Of a stretch of 64,000 nucleotides of DNA, positions 40,588 to 48,649 are shown in pieces; position 1 is the first letter of the stretch, and every line of letters starts with the position of its first letter. Both the position numbers and the translations under genes were made by a program. The stretch is taken from contig DASYXS010000020.1 in the NCBI GenBank assembly GCA_035934535.1, forward strand, positions 4,953 to 68,952, in the 5' to 3' direction. The notes below the pieces were generated by a model that saw nothing but the letters and a program-made list of their open reading frames with translations, was not told where the DNA came from and searched no databases. Source of the stretch: DASSJF01 sp035934535 (GTDB taxonomy: Bacteria; Sysuimicrobiota; Sysuimicrobiia; Sysuimicrobiales; Segetimicrobiaceae).

Positions 40588-42195
40588 ATGAGTTTGCAGG
40601 TCAAGCTCGTCCTCCTGTTCTTGTTCCTCGAGGACTTCATTTTTGGCGTCTTCCTGTTCCTCGTGCGGCGCGGGACGTTGGTGCAGCAGAGCACCGTGTG
40701 GACCGGCCTGCTGCTCTCCGCCGTCGGGGTGGGCCTCGCGGCGTGGCTGGCGCGCGGGCTCGTTCAGCCCCTCCGCAGCCTGGTCGGCGCGGCCCGGAAG
40801 ATCGCGCAGGGCGACCTCGACGTGCGTCTGCAGGTTACGACGAAGGACGAGGTGGGGCTCCTCGCGGACGCGTTCAACCGCATGGCCGCCAGCCTCAAGG
40901 CCACCGTCGAAGCCCTGAACCGCAAGGTCCGCGAATCGCAGACGCTGTACGAGATCAGCCGCGAGGTCAACGGGCAGGTGGCCTATGAGCCGACCCTCGA
41001 TCTCATCGCGGAGCAGGCGCAGCATCTGCTCGGGGCCGACGCGGGGCTGGTCGCCCTTCGCCAGGGCGAGACCGACGTGTTCACCACCCAGGCCGTGAGC
41101 GGCCACATCGCCGACAGTTTTGCGGGCACGCACTTCACGCTGAACGGATCTCTCGGCGAGCGCGTCTTGAGTTTCGGGACCCCGGCCGCCGCGGACGGCG
41201 ATGCCGGCCGCACCCACCCTCACCCGGAAGCCGCGCTGCCATCGGTGCTCGGCGTGCCCCTTCGGGTCCACGATCGCGTGATCGGCGTGTTGTACGCGGC
41301 CAGCCGGGAGCCCGACAAATTCGACGTCGACGCCGAGCGGCTGCTCGCCGCGCTCGGCGACCAGGCCGCCATCGCCATCGAAACCGCCCGGCTGCACGAC
41401 GATGTGAAGGCCTACGCGCGGGAACTCGAAGCCATGGTGGCGCTGCGAACGCGCGAGCTCAAAGATCTGAACGACCAGCTGACGGAAGCATCGCAGCACA
41501 AGTCCCAGTTCCTGGCGAACATGAGCCACGAGCTGCGCACCCCGTTGAACGCGATTCTGGGGTATACGGAGTTGATCCTGGATGACATCTACGGCGCCGT
41601 TCCGGACAAAATCCGGGACGTCTTGGGGCGCATGCAGCTGAGCGGCCGTCATCTCCTCCGGCTGATCAACGACGTGCTCGATCTCTCCAAAATCGAGGCC
41701 GGCCGGGCCTCGCTGTCGCTCGGCGATTACTCGATGCGGGCCGTCGTCCAGACGGTCTTCACCGCGGTCGAGTCCCTGGCCAAGGAGAAGAAGATCGCGC
41801 TCACGGTCTCCCTGCCGAACGATTTGCCCCCGGGCCGGGGGGACGAGCGGCGCATCACTCAGGTTTTGTTGAACCTGGTCGGCAACGCCATCAAATTCAC
41901 GGAGACGGGCGAGGTGCGTATCGAAGCGTCCGCGCGCGACGCGGAGTTCCAGGTCACGGTCGCGGACTCCGGCCCCGGCATCGCGGAAGCCGACCGCCAG
42001 CGGGTGTTCGAGGAGTTCCAGCAGGTGGACAACACCAGCACCCGCAACAAGGGCGGCGCCGGGCTCGGCCTCGCCATTGCGAAGCGGATCGTGGAGTGGC
42101 ACGGCGGGCGGATCTGGGTCACGTCACGGCTCGGCGAAGGGTCGACGTTCGGATTCACCCTGCCGATTCGCGTCGAGACGGCCGGTGCGGCGTGA
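40588..42195 (+). CDS. Membrane histidine kinase with HAMP and GAF domains
   Basis: 535 residues. Two membrane helices (about 8-25, 38-55) are separated by a very short loop, so there is no extracytoplasmic sensor. HAMP (about 55-105) and GAF (about 120-275) follow, then a coiled linker. The HisKA phosphoacceptor His314 is in SHELRTPLNAI and the HATPase has an N box NLVGNAIKF, DSGPGIAE and GGAGLGLAI. The signal is therefore probably a cytoplasmic small molecule bound by GAF. Its stop overlaps the response-regulator start by one base; three signalling genes form one operon. Confidence 0.95.
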   Translation: MSLQVKLVLLFLFLEDFIFGVFLFLVRRGTLVQQSTVWTGLLLSAVGVGLAAWLARGLVQPLRSLVGAARKIAQGDLDVRLQVTTKDEVGLLADAFNRMAASLKATVEALNRKVRESQTLYEISREVNGQVAYEPTLDLIAEQAQHLLGADAGLVALRQGETDVFTTQAVSGHIADSFAGTHFTLNGSLGERVLSFGTPAAADGDAGRTHPHPEAALPSVLGVPLRVHDRVIGVLYAASREPDKFDVDAERLLAALGDQAAIAIETARLHDDVKAYARELEAMVALRTRELKDLNDQLTEASQHKSQFLANMSHELRTPLNAILGYTELILDDIYGAVPDKIRDVLGRMQLSGRHLLRLINDVLDLSKIEAGRASLSLGDYSMRAVVQTVFTAVESLAKEKKIALTVSLPNDLPPGRGDERRITQVLLNLVGNAIKFTETGEVRIEASARDAEFQVTVADSGPGIAEADRQRVFEEFQQVDNTSTRNKGGAGLGLAIAKRIVEWHGGRIWVTSRLGEGSTFGFTLPIRVETAGAA

Positions 42196-42560
42196 TGGGC
42201 GGGCGCATTCTGGTCACCGAGGACAACGAAGACAACCGGCGCACCATGCACGATCTCCTCGTCAGCGCCGGGTACGAGGTGTACGAGGCGCTGACGGGCG
42301 CCGAGGGCGTCAGCATGGCCGGGGCCCAGCGTCCCGATCTGATCCTCATGGACATCCAGCTGCCTGTCTTCGACGGGTACGAGGCGACGCGGCGGATCAA
42401 AGCCGATCCGGCGCTCCGCGGCATTCCGATCATCGCGGTCACCTCGTATGCGCTCGGCGGCGACGAGGTGAAGGCGCGCGAGGCGGGCTGCGACGGCTAT
42501 GTGGCCAAGCCCTTCAGTCCGCGCCAGCTGCTGGCCAAGGTTCGCGAGTACCTCCCCTGA
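42195..42560 (+). CDS. Single-domain response regulator (CheY-like)
   Basis: 121 residues, receiver only. Acidic pocket TEDNEDN, phosphoacceptor Asp53 (LMDIQLPVFDG), Thr in AVTSYA and Lys in VAKPFSP are all present. It overlaps the kinase stop by one base (TGATG), so it is the likely direct phosphate acceptor. With no output domain, it probably relays phosphate or acts by protein contact. Confidence 0.94.
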   Translation: MGGRILVTEDNEDNRRTMHDLLVSAGYEVYEALTGAEGVSMAGAQRPDLILMDIQLPVFDGYEATRRIKADPALRGIPIIAVTSYALGGDEVKAREAGCDGYVAKPFSPRQLLAKVREYLP

Positions 42561-42578
42561 CCGCGCCGGAAGGCCGCC

Positions 42579-43703
42579 GTGAGAACGCCGCCGCTTATCT
42601 TGATCGCCGACGATAACCCGATGAACGTGGACGTCCTGCAGGCCCGGCTGGCGGCCCATGACTACGAGCTGGTGACCGCCGCGGACGGTGAGCAGGCGCT
42701 CGCGGCGGCGCGCGAGCACCTTCCGGACCTGATTTTGCTGGACGTGGACATGCCCAAGATGGACGGCCTCGAGGTGTGCCGCCGGCTGCGCGGAGACGAT
42801 ACCCTGCCGTTCATGCCGATCATCATGGTCACCGCCAAGGCCGACTCCGCCGACGTCGTCGCCGGGCTGGACGCCGGCAGCGACGAGTATCTCACCAAGC
42901 CGTTCGACGGAGCCGCCTTGGTGGCCCGGGTCAAGTCGATGCTGCGGATCAAAGCGCTGCACGACACCGTGCAGGCGCAGGCGGCGCAGCTGAGCGAGTG
43001 GAACCGGACCTTGGAGCAGCGGGTCGCCGCGCAGGTGAGCGAGATCGAGCGGATGAACGGCCTCCGGCGCTTTCTGTCCCCCCAGATCGCGGAGGTCATT
43101 CTCTCCGCCGGGACCGACAAGATCCTCGAGAGCCACCGGCGCGAGATCACCGTCGCCTTCTGCGATCTCCGCGGCTTCACGACGTTTTCGGAGACCGCGG
43201 AGCCCGAAGAGCTGATGGGCGTTCTCCACGAGTACCACCGCGTTCTCGGCGAGGAGATCTTCCGCTTCGAGGGGACGCTGGAGCGCTTCGCGGGGGACGG
43301 TCTCATGATCTTTTTCAACGATCCCGTGCCGTGTCCGGATCCCGCGCTGCGGGCCGTCCGTATGGCCGTCGAGATGCGGACCCGCGTGACGGCGCTCGCC
43401 GGCGCGTGGCGCAAGCGCGGCCACCAGCTGGGGTTCGGCATGGGCATCGCGCTTGGCTACGCAACCCTCGGGCGGATCGGGTTTGTGGGACGGTCCGACT
43501 ACGGCGCGATCGGCACCGTCACGAACCTCGCCGCCCGGCTGTGCAGCGAAGCCGAGGCCGGCCAGATCCTCATCAGCCAGCGCGTCCACACGATGATCGA
43601 AGACGCGGTGGAGGCGGAGCCGTTGGGCGACCTGACGCTCAAAGGATTGTCCAGGCCGGTCAGCGTCTTCAACGTGCTTCGTCTTCGGGAGACGGCCGGC
43701 TGA
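42579..43703 (+). CDS. Response regulator fused to a class III adenylate/guanylate cyclase
   Basis: 374 residues. The receiver domain (1-120) has ADDNPMN and phosphoacceptor Asp55 (LLDVDMPKMDG). A coiled coil (about 125-165) leads to the cyclase domain with metal-binding Asp196 (FCDLRGFTTFSE) and Asp240 (AGDGLMIFF), and the transition-state Asn/Arg pair in TNLAARLCSEAE. All catalytic parts look intact, so phosphorylation probably controls cyclic-nucleotide synthesis. GTG 42579 lies 18 bases after the receiver gene. The encoded second messenger could act on the transporter fusion at 37939. Confidence 0.94.
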   Translation: MRTPPLILIADDNPMNVDVLQARLAAHDYELVTAADGEQALAAAREHLPDLILLDVDMPKMDGLEVCRRLRGDDTLPFMPIIMVTAKADSADVVAGLDAGSDEYLTKPFDGAALVARVKSMLRIKALHDTVQAQAAQLSEWNRTLEQRVAAQVSEIERMNGLRRFLSPQIAEVILSAGTDKILESHRREITVAFCDLRGFTTFSETAEPEELMGVLHEYHRVLGEEIFRFEGTLERFAGDGLMIFFNDPVPCPDPALRAVRMAVEMRTRVTALAGAWRKRGHQLGFGMGIALGYATLGRIGFVGRSDYGAIGTVTNLAARLCSEAEAGQILISQRVHTMIEDAVEAEPLGDLTLKGLSRPVSVFNVLRLRETAG

Positions 43704-43710
43704 CCCTGCC

Positions 43711-44544
43711 TCAGAAACTCGCGCCGACCGCGATGAACGGGCCCTCCCACTGGGTGTGGCACGGACAGATGGCAACGCCCGAGATGCGCAGGTCATTCTG
43801 AATCTCCCGAACGAACCGGTAACCGACCTCGACGTTCCAGCGCGCTGCCGACGTGTAGCGCACGCTGGCCTGCGCGTCCCAGCCGGTGCCGGTGGCGGTG
43901 GCCGACTGCGTGCTGCCGTTGACCGGCCCGGATACCGTCGTGCTGACCGATGGCGCATAGGCGACCCCGGCGTTGAGCCACCATCCCGACTGGAACGGGT
44001 AGGAAAAGTCAAACCCGACGCGCGGGCCGGTGCTGTCCGCGGTGAGCGACGCGGATCCGAGGCCGAGGAGGTTCCCGGCGTACAGGCTTCCCTTCGCCTC
44101 GCCGTAGCCGATGAACGCTCGGAAGGTCACGGGCAGTAAAGGGTTCTCCGGAAGGGGACGCTGCACCAAGTATGATACGTCGGCGCTCCAGATGGTGTCG
44201 GTGCCGCCGAGCGACAGTCCAACCGGGGCCGCACCGGCAAACGCCCAATTTCCCTCGCTGCCGGTGACCCCGTTGAGATGGACTCCCCAGTGCGACCGCG
44301 TGTCCGCCCGGAAATCAATTCCGTACAGTTGCGAAGTCCACGTGTCCAGGTTGCCGCCGCCCGGCGCGGAGAAAAATTCCGAGGATGACGCCCAATACAC
44401 ACCTTGGATCGTGTACGTCACCGGCGAGACCCTGGTGTTGATCGGCACGGTGTACGTCACCGACGATTGCGCGGAGACCGGGACCGGAGCCGCACAGAGG
44501 GCGAGAACGACGCCGATGACGAGAGGGAGCGATGCCCCCCTCAT
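43711..44544 (-). CDS. Exported beta-barrel-like protein
   Basis: 277 residues. A signal peptide (LPLVIGVVLALCAAPVPVSAQ) is followed by alternating hydrophobic/polar strands rich in Tyr, Trp, Ser and Thr (TYTIQGVYWASSSEFF, SQLYGIDFRADTRSHWGVHL, WWLNAGVAYAPSVSTTV, WNVEVGYRFVREI). It ends in FIAVGASF, a C-terminal Phe as in outer-membrane barrels. Two cysteines sit in a CPCH motif near residue 262. ATG 44544 has GAGAGGA upstream. If it is a true outer-membrane protein the organism is diderm. A shared 26-base motif lies about 143 bases upstream. Confidence 0.7.
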   Translation of the reverse strand: MRGASLPLVIGVVLALCAAPVPVSAQSSVTYTVPINTRVSPVTYTIQGVYWASSSEFFSAPGGGNLDTWTSQLYGIDFRADTRSHWGVHLNGVTGSEGNWAFAGAAPVGLSLGGTDTIWSADVSYLVQRPLPENPLLPVTFRAFIGYGEAKGSLYAGNLLGLGSASLTADSTGPRVGFDFSYPFQSGWWLNAGVAYAPSVSTTVSGPVNGSTQSATATGTGWDAQASVRYTSAARWNVEVGYRFVREIQNDLRISGVAICPCHTQWEGPFIAVGASF

Positions 44545-44859
44545 GGACGTCCTCTCAGGCCACGCGATGACACCATGGCAGGAAGTTTCGCGGTTCCTCA
44601 ATTTCGCACCTCCGCACGGACGAGCTGAACGGCCTGAGAGGCCGCGCCTGTGCGCCATCGCGGGCGGGTCGAAGCGCCTGAAATCAATGCCGCGCGGTCC
44701 CTCGGGTTCCCTGCTGCGACGCCGCAGGCCGGCGTCCGAAAGTCGGTTCGGCGGGGCATCATGATGCCGAGGCCCTGAGTCGCCCGGGTCCGGCGCGACG
44801 CGAGTTCCTCGTTGCGGCGCCGCGGCCGGATCGGGCAGGACCCGCGACGGAGGGGGAAC
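44545..44859. other. Divergent intergenic region, 315 bases
   Basis: This gap separates the minus-strand barrel gene and the plus-strand membrane-protein gene, so it should hold promoters for both. No consensus promoter stands out. The only distinct element is the 26-base repeat at 44687-44712; I see no convincing gene here. Confidence 0.6.
44687..44712 (-). repeat. 26-base repeat, copy A (upstream of barrel gene)
   Basis: Plus-strand reading ATGCCGCG, then C-GGT-C, then CCTCGGGTTCCCT. It matches copy B (51072-51097) at 24 of 26 bases; similarity stops at both edges. It contains the near direct repeat GGTCCC/GGTTCC spaced by 3 bases. It lies 143 bases upstream of a minus-strand start, as copy B lies 107 bases upstream of another, so a shared regulatory site is possible. 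Confidence 0.6.
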
Positions 44860-45201
44860 ATGCGCGCACGCCCGCTGTCCGTGCTCGTGATCGCGATCCT
44901 GCTCATCGTCAGCATCTTGGGCCTGGGCATCGCGGAGGCTCAACTGGACACCGGTGAGTCGTACTGGGGCGAGCACATGATAAACGGGATCTTCCATCTG
45001 TGGCCGGCCGTGGTGATCGCAATCCTCATCGGACTCTTGGCCGGCGGGATGTTCGGACTGTACGAATTGGATGCCGCGACCATGCTGTTCTTGCTGGCGG
45101 CCTCGGCCTTTCTCGCCTACCATTTCTATTGGCAACCGGCCCACCCGGCCTCGGTGCTGTCTCCGGATTCCGGTCGTCTAAGATCGCCGCGGGCCGGGTA
45201 G
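44860..45201 (+). CDS. Small exported or membrane protein
   Basis: 113 residues. A signal-anchor (LSVLVIAILLIVSILGLGIAEA), then GESYWGEHMINGIFHLWPAVVIAILIGLLAGGMFGLYELDAATMLFLLAASAFLAYHFYW gives about three hydrophobic helices. The C-terminus is short and Ser/Pro-rich. ATG 44860 has a strong GGAGGGGGA site. No known family is recognised. Confidence 0.75.
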   Translation: MRARPLSVLVIAILLIVSILGLGIAEAQLDTGESYWGEHMINGIFHLWPAVVIAILIGLLAGGMFGLYELDAATMLFLLAASAFLAYHFYWQPAHPASVLSPDSGRLRSPRAG

Positions 45202-45311
45202 CACACAACTTAGCGAGAGGCCGGCTCCACCTCAAACGCGCGGGATGAAGCGCGCCGCCCGCCGGCGCCGCGCCGACCCGACGGACTGATTCCTACGGAC
45301 GAGCTGCGGGC

Positions 45312-47150
45312 ATGAGACACATGGTGGACCCACAAGCGACGGTCGAAACGCCGGAGGGCGCCACGCCGGCTGAATCCCCCGTCGCGGCGATCGCGCGCGC
45401 CCTGCTTGTCTTGACCGAGGCGGACCACGCCGCGATCTTCTTCCGTTCGCCGACCGGCATCGTGACCTGCCCGTGGTCGCACAACCTATCCGAACGGTAC
45501 GTCGCCGAACTCGTCACTCCGAACGGCGTCAACCCCTGGATTCACATCCTCCGGCATCCGGAGCTCACATGCATGGATCTGCCGAAGGCCCGGCGGAGGG
45601 CCGATCCCGCGCCGTGGATCGTGCGCGACGTTCTTGAATTGTCGTCCGATCACGCCGCGCTCGTTGACCGGTTCGTACGCGAAAACCTTCGGTCGATGTG
45701 CGTGTGGCCGCTCAGCCGGGCCGGCCGGGTCGTCGCCGCCCTTGCATATTACTACGACGCGCCGCACGAGTACTCCGAGGAAGACCAGGAGGGCATGCGT
45801 GCGTTCGCCGCGCAGGCGACGACGGCCCTCGGCGAGGGGATCGCCCAGAGCATCGGCGACGCCGCACGTGGAGCCGGTGAACGCATCGACACACACACAC
45901 CGCCCGCCGGCGGACCGGCGGCGCAGCACACCCCCGCCGCCGCACAGACCGGGCCCGGAGCGGACCGGGCATCGCTGGAGGCCGAGCAGCGTCGCCTTGC
46001 CGACGCGCAGGCGGCGCTCGCACAGCAAAACGAACGTCTGGAACAAGCACGGCGAATGCTGGAGGCCGACACAGACCGGCTCGCGGGCGAACGGAAGAAG
46101 CTCGCAACGGCGTGGCAGGAAGTGGAGGCCGCTCAAGCACGGGGGCGCGACGCGCGCGCGGGGATCACCGCGGAGCAGCAGCGGCTGGCGGATGCCCACC
46201 GCCGGCTCGAGACCGAGCGGGCGCAGCTGGTGGAAGCTCGTGCGGCCCTCGATGCTGAAAGAGCGCGCCGCGAAAGCGCTGGGGCCGAGCAGGCCGCGGC
46301 CCGGATCGACGCGACAGACGAGGAGGCGCGCCTCTCGGAAAGTCGACGCCTGCTGCACGAGGAGAACGTTCGCCTCGAAGCGCTGCGACGAGACCTGGAT
46401 GCGGAAAGAGCCCGGCTCGCCGGCGACCGGGCCTCGCTCGAGGCGGAGCGGCAGGCACTGGACACGGAGCGCGCGCGGGCGGCGCAGACGCAGACACAGC
46501 CGGAGGCCGAGGACGTCGCGCAAACGCAGCCCCCGGAGGCCGGCGCGACGACCTATCGCAGCCTGGTCGAGCGGGCCGGGGCGGCGAATGTACCGGATGA
46601 CGACGCGCGGATCGTCGCCGTGGCGCGGCGTCTGGATGCGCACAACGGCCATGTCGCGGACTTCAGCAAACGTCTGGCTGAGTGGGCGGTGGCGCTCGCG
46701 CGTGCGCTTCGGTGCTCCGATCCGGAGATCCTATCCACGCGCCGCGCCGCGCTTCTCCACGACATCGGCAAGATCGACGTACCCGAAGCGACGCTGAAAA
46801 AGGCGGCGGGCCTGACGGACGATGAGCGGAACATGTTCGAAAGAGAGCCCGCCGTCGCCCATCGGATGCTCAAAGACGTCGAAGGATTGGGCGACGTTGC
46901 GGCGATTCTCCGCCACCGGTTTGAGCGCTGGGACGGCGCCGGACGTCCGGACCGGCTCAAAGGAGACGCAATCCCTCTGGGCGCGCGGATCTTGTCCGTC
47001 GTGGATGCCTACGGCGAGATGATCACGGGCCGCCCGGGCGTTCCGAAGCTGTATTATCGCGACGCGATCGCCGCGCTTCGGCGTGAATCTGGGGTCCGGT
47101 TCGATCCGGAGATTGCCGCCGCGTTCTGCCGCATTGTCGCGCACGGATAG
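45312..47150 (+). CDS. GAF, long coiled coil and HD-GYP-like phosphohydrolase protein
   Basis: 612 residues in three parts. A GAF-like domain (about 25-175) comes first. A long Ala/Glu/Arg coiled coil (about 215-410) with repeated phrases (AEQRRLADAQ, AEQQRLADAH, LDAERARL) follows. Last is an HD domain with His483-Asp484 in LLHDIGKIDVPEATLKKAAGLTDDE and RHRFERWDGAGRPDRLKGDAIPLGARILSVVDAY. The usual Gly-Tyr-Pro reads Gly-Arg-Pro, so this is an HD-GYP variant; cyclic-di-GMP hydrolysis is likely but not certain. No signal peptide is seen, so it is cytoplasmic. Confidence 0.88.
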   Translation: MRHMVDPQATVETPEGATPAESPVAAIARALLVLTEADHAAIFFRSPTGIVTCPWSHNLSERYVAELVTPNGVNPWIHILRHPELTCMDLPKARRRADPAPWIVRDVLELSSDHAALVDRFVRENLRSMCVWPLSRAGRVVAALAYYYDAPHEYSEEDQEGMRAFAAQATTALGEGIAQSIGDAARGAGERIDTHTPPAGGPAAQHTPAAAQTGPGADRASLEAEQRRLADAQAALAQQNERLEQARRMLEADTDRLAGERKKLATAWQEVEAAQARGRDARAGITAEQQRLADAHRRLETERAQLVEARAALDAERARRESAGAEQAAARIDATDEEARLSESRRLLHEENVRLEALRRDLDAERARLAGDRASLEAERQALDTERARAAQTQTQPEAEDVAQTQPPEAGATTYRSLVERAGAANVPDDDARIVAVARRLDAHNGHVADFSKRLAEWAVALARALRCSDPEILSTRRAALLHDIGKIDVPEATLKKAAGLTDDERNMFEREPAVAHRMLKDVEGLGDVAAILRHRFERWDGAGRPDRLKGDAIPLGARILSVVDAYGEMITGRPGVPKLYYRDAIAALRRESGVRFDPEIAAAFCRIVAHG

Positions 47151-47185
47151 GATCACGAGCCGGTCGCGGAGAGCCGCGCCGGCTC

Positions 47186-47716
47186 CTACTGCGCGGCGCA
47201 GGCGCTTGCGAACGGCAGCATGCCCGAGGAGGCCGGCAGGTACTGGTAGTGGGCCCGCAGGTATCGTGTCACATTGGGCAACCACGCCTGATTCAAATGC
47301 GTGGGATCGTTCGCCGCCGCCAGCGGCGCATACCGGTCCCGGAGGAACACCAGAAAGTCGTCGGGGCGTCCCCGGCGCACCCACTCCGCGTACCATTGGT
47401 GCACCAGATCGGCCGTGGCCACCCGCGCCACGTTCTCCGGCACCGCCGCATGCCCCCCGTACGCCCGCGCCAGCGCCTCGTTGCCGAACGACGGCACCTG
47501 TTCGGCGTAGTGGATGCCCTCCACAATGTCTTCGGGGTGGGTGAGGTAGATCAGTTCCCCAAACCCCAGAGCGACCGGCACGGAGGCCGGGGTCGCGTGA
47601 TACGTGAATCGCGCCGTGTCGAGACGTGCGGCGTACCCGTCGAACCGGGCCAAGTGTCCGGCGGACCCGATGAACACCACCGAGGCCGCCAAGAACATCC
47701 ATCGCTTCCACGTCAT
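47186..47716 (-). CDS. Exported protein of unknown function
   Basis: 176 residues from ATG 47716, which has GAGGTGATTGCC upstream; the frame is open to 47800 but without a ribosome site. A single hydrophobic anchor or signal (WMFLAASVVFIGSAG) precedes a soluble domain with HPEDIVEGIHYAEQVPSFGNEALARAYGG and RRGRPDDFLVFLRDRYAPLA. Two late cysteines are absent except CAAQ at the end. It converges with the HD-GYP gene. I recognise no family. Confidence 0.7.
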   Translation of the reverse strand: MTWKRWMFLAASVVFIGSAGHLARFDGYAARLDTARFTYHATPASVPVALGFGELIYLTHPEDIVEGIHYAEQVPSFGNEALARAYGGHAAVPENVARVATADLVHQWYAEWVRRGRPDDFLVFLRDRYAPLAAANDPTHLNQAWLPNVTRYLRAHYQYLPASSGMLPFASACAAQ

Positions 47717-47924
47717 GGCAATCACCTCAAGCAACGTGCGCCGTTCGGCGATTGACCTGCGCCGTGGGCGAATCGTAAACCTAAGCCCCGCCGAGACCAA
47801 GAGGATAGACCCCCAGCATCAGACCCTACCGCGGGGGGCTAACCTCTCTCCTTGAGCATGAGACTTCCAACGAGGTGTTCCTAAAGTTGGCGGAAATCGT
47901 CGTCGAGACCGCGTCACCGCGCGC

Positions 47925-48257
47925 CTAGAGTGGATGCCTGCTGAACGCTTCAAGCAGGTACCGAAGCGCGTAGCGCGCGACGATTACTCCTTGAGCGACC
48001 GGCAGCAGACCGCACACGATGGCGGGCACATGCAGGCGAAACCGGTGCAGCACGATTGCGCCGACGAGGGTGACCACCGCGACGGGGGGCAACGCCTTGG
48101 CGAGGAACAGTTCCGTGGCGGACGGGTACGGGCCAAGTACCGGATCGAGGAACCCCAGATAGGTGAGGAATACCAAATCGACGAGGACCAAGATGCCGGA
48201 CACGAACACCCAGAGAATGATCAGACCCGCAATTTCCGAACGCGGAAGTTTCGGCAT
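47925..48257 (-). CDS. Small membrane protein
   Basis: 110 residues with about three to four hydrophobic helices (AGLIILWVFVSGILVLVDLVFLTYLGF; VAVVTLVGAIVLHRF; VPAIVCGLLPVAQGVIVARYAL). ATG 48257 follows GGGGAGCC. Codons upstream in frame are non-hydrophobic and unlikely to be translated. Function unknown. Confidence 0.65.
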   Translation of the reverse strand: MPKLPRSEIAGLIILWVFVSGILVLVDLVFLTYLGFLDPVLGPYPSATELFLAKALPPVAVVTLVGAIVLHRFRLHVPAIVCGLLPVAQGVIVARYALRYLLEAFSRHPL

Positions 48258-48649
48258 GGTGGCTCCCCTCGGGCTGCCGGACCTGCCTCGGAATGTCACC
48301 CCCGGCGGCGATTTTGTTGCGTGGGCCGCGATTCCTTCCATACGATCCACAGATCCGCGCCTCCCACCGTTCTCGGCCGGTTCTCTGAGATAGAGGCGTT
48401 GGACGGCAGGTGTCCGGCAGGGGATGAGACTAAGCCGGACGGACACGATGAGCGGGCCCATCCTCCGAGCGGCGGAGGCGTCTGACGGAGAGTATCCGAG
48501 TTACCGCCGTAGTGGAACATATTCACGAGATCGGTTTGTATTTTCGGCGTCGCCCTTGGCGGGTTCCGCGTTTTACCCCACCCCCTCGAGTCACTCGCCT
48601 TATTGCGTGAAGCGGCCTACGTCGCACGGACCGGGCGATCTGTAGTACC
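48258..48649. other. Intergenic region of about 390 bases
   Basis: No convincing gene is seen. The one clear element is a 6-bp hairpin, CCTCCG (48462-48467) with CGGAGG (48473-48478) around AGCGG. The segment near 48510-48580 is AT-richer than its surroundings and may hold a promoter for the minus-strand gene ending at 47925; no consensus boxes were assigned. Confidence 0.5.
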
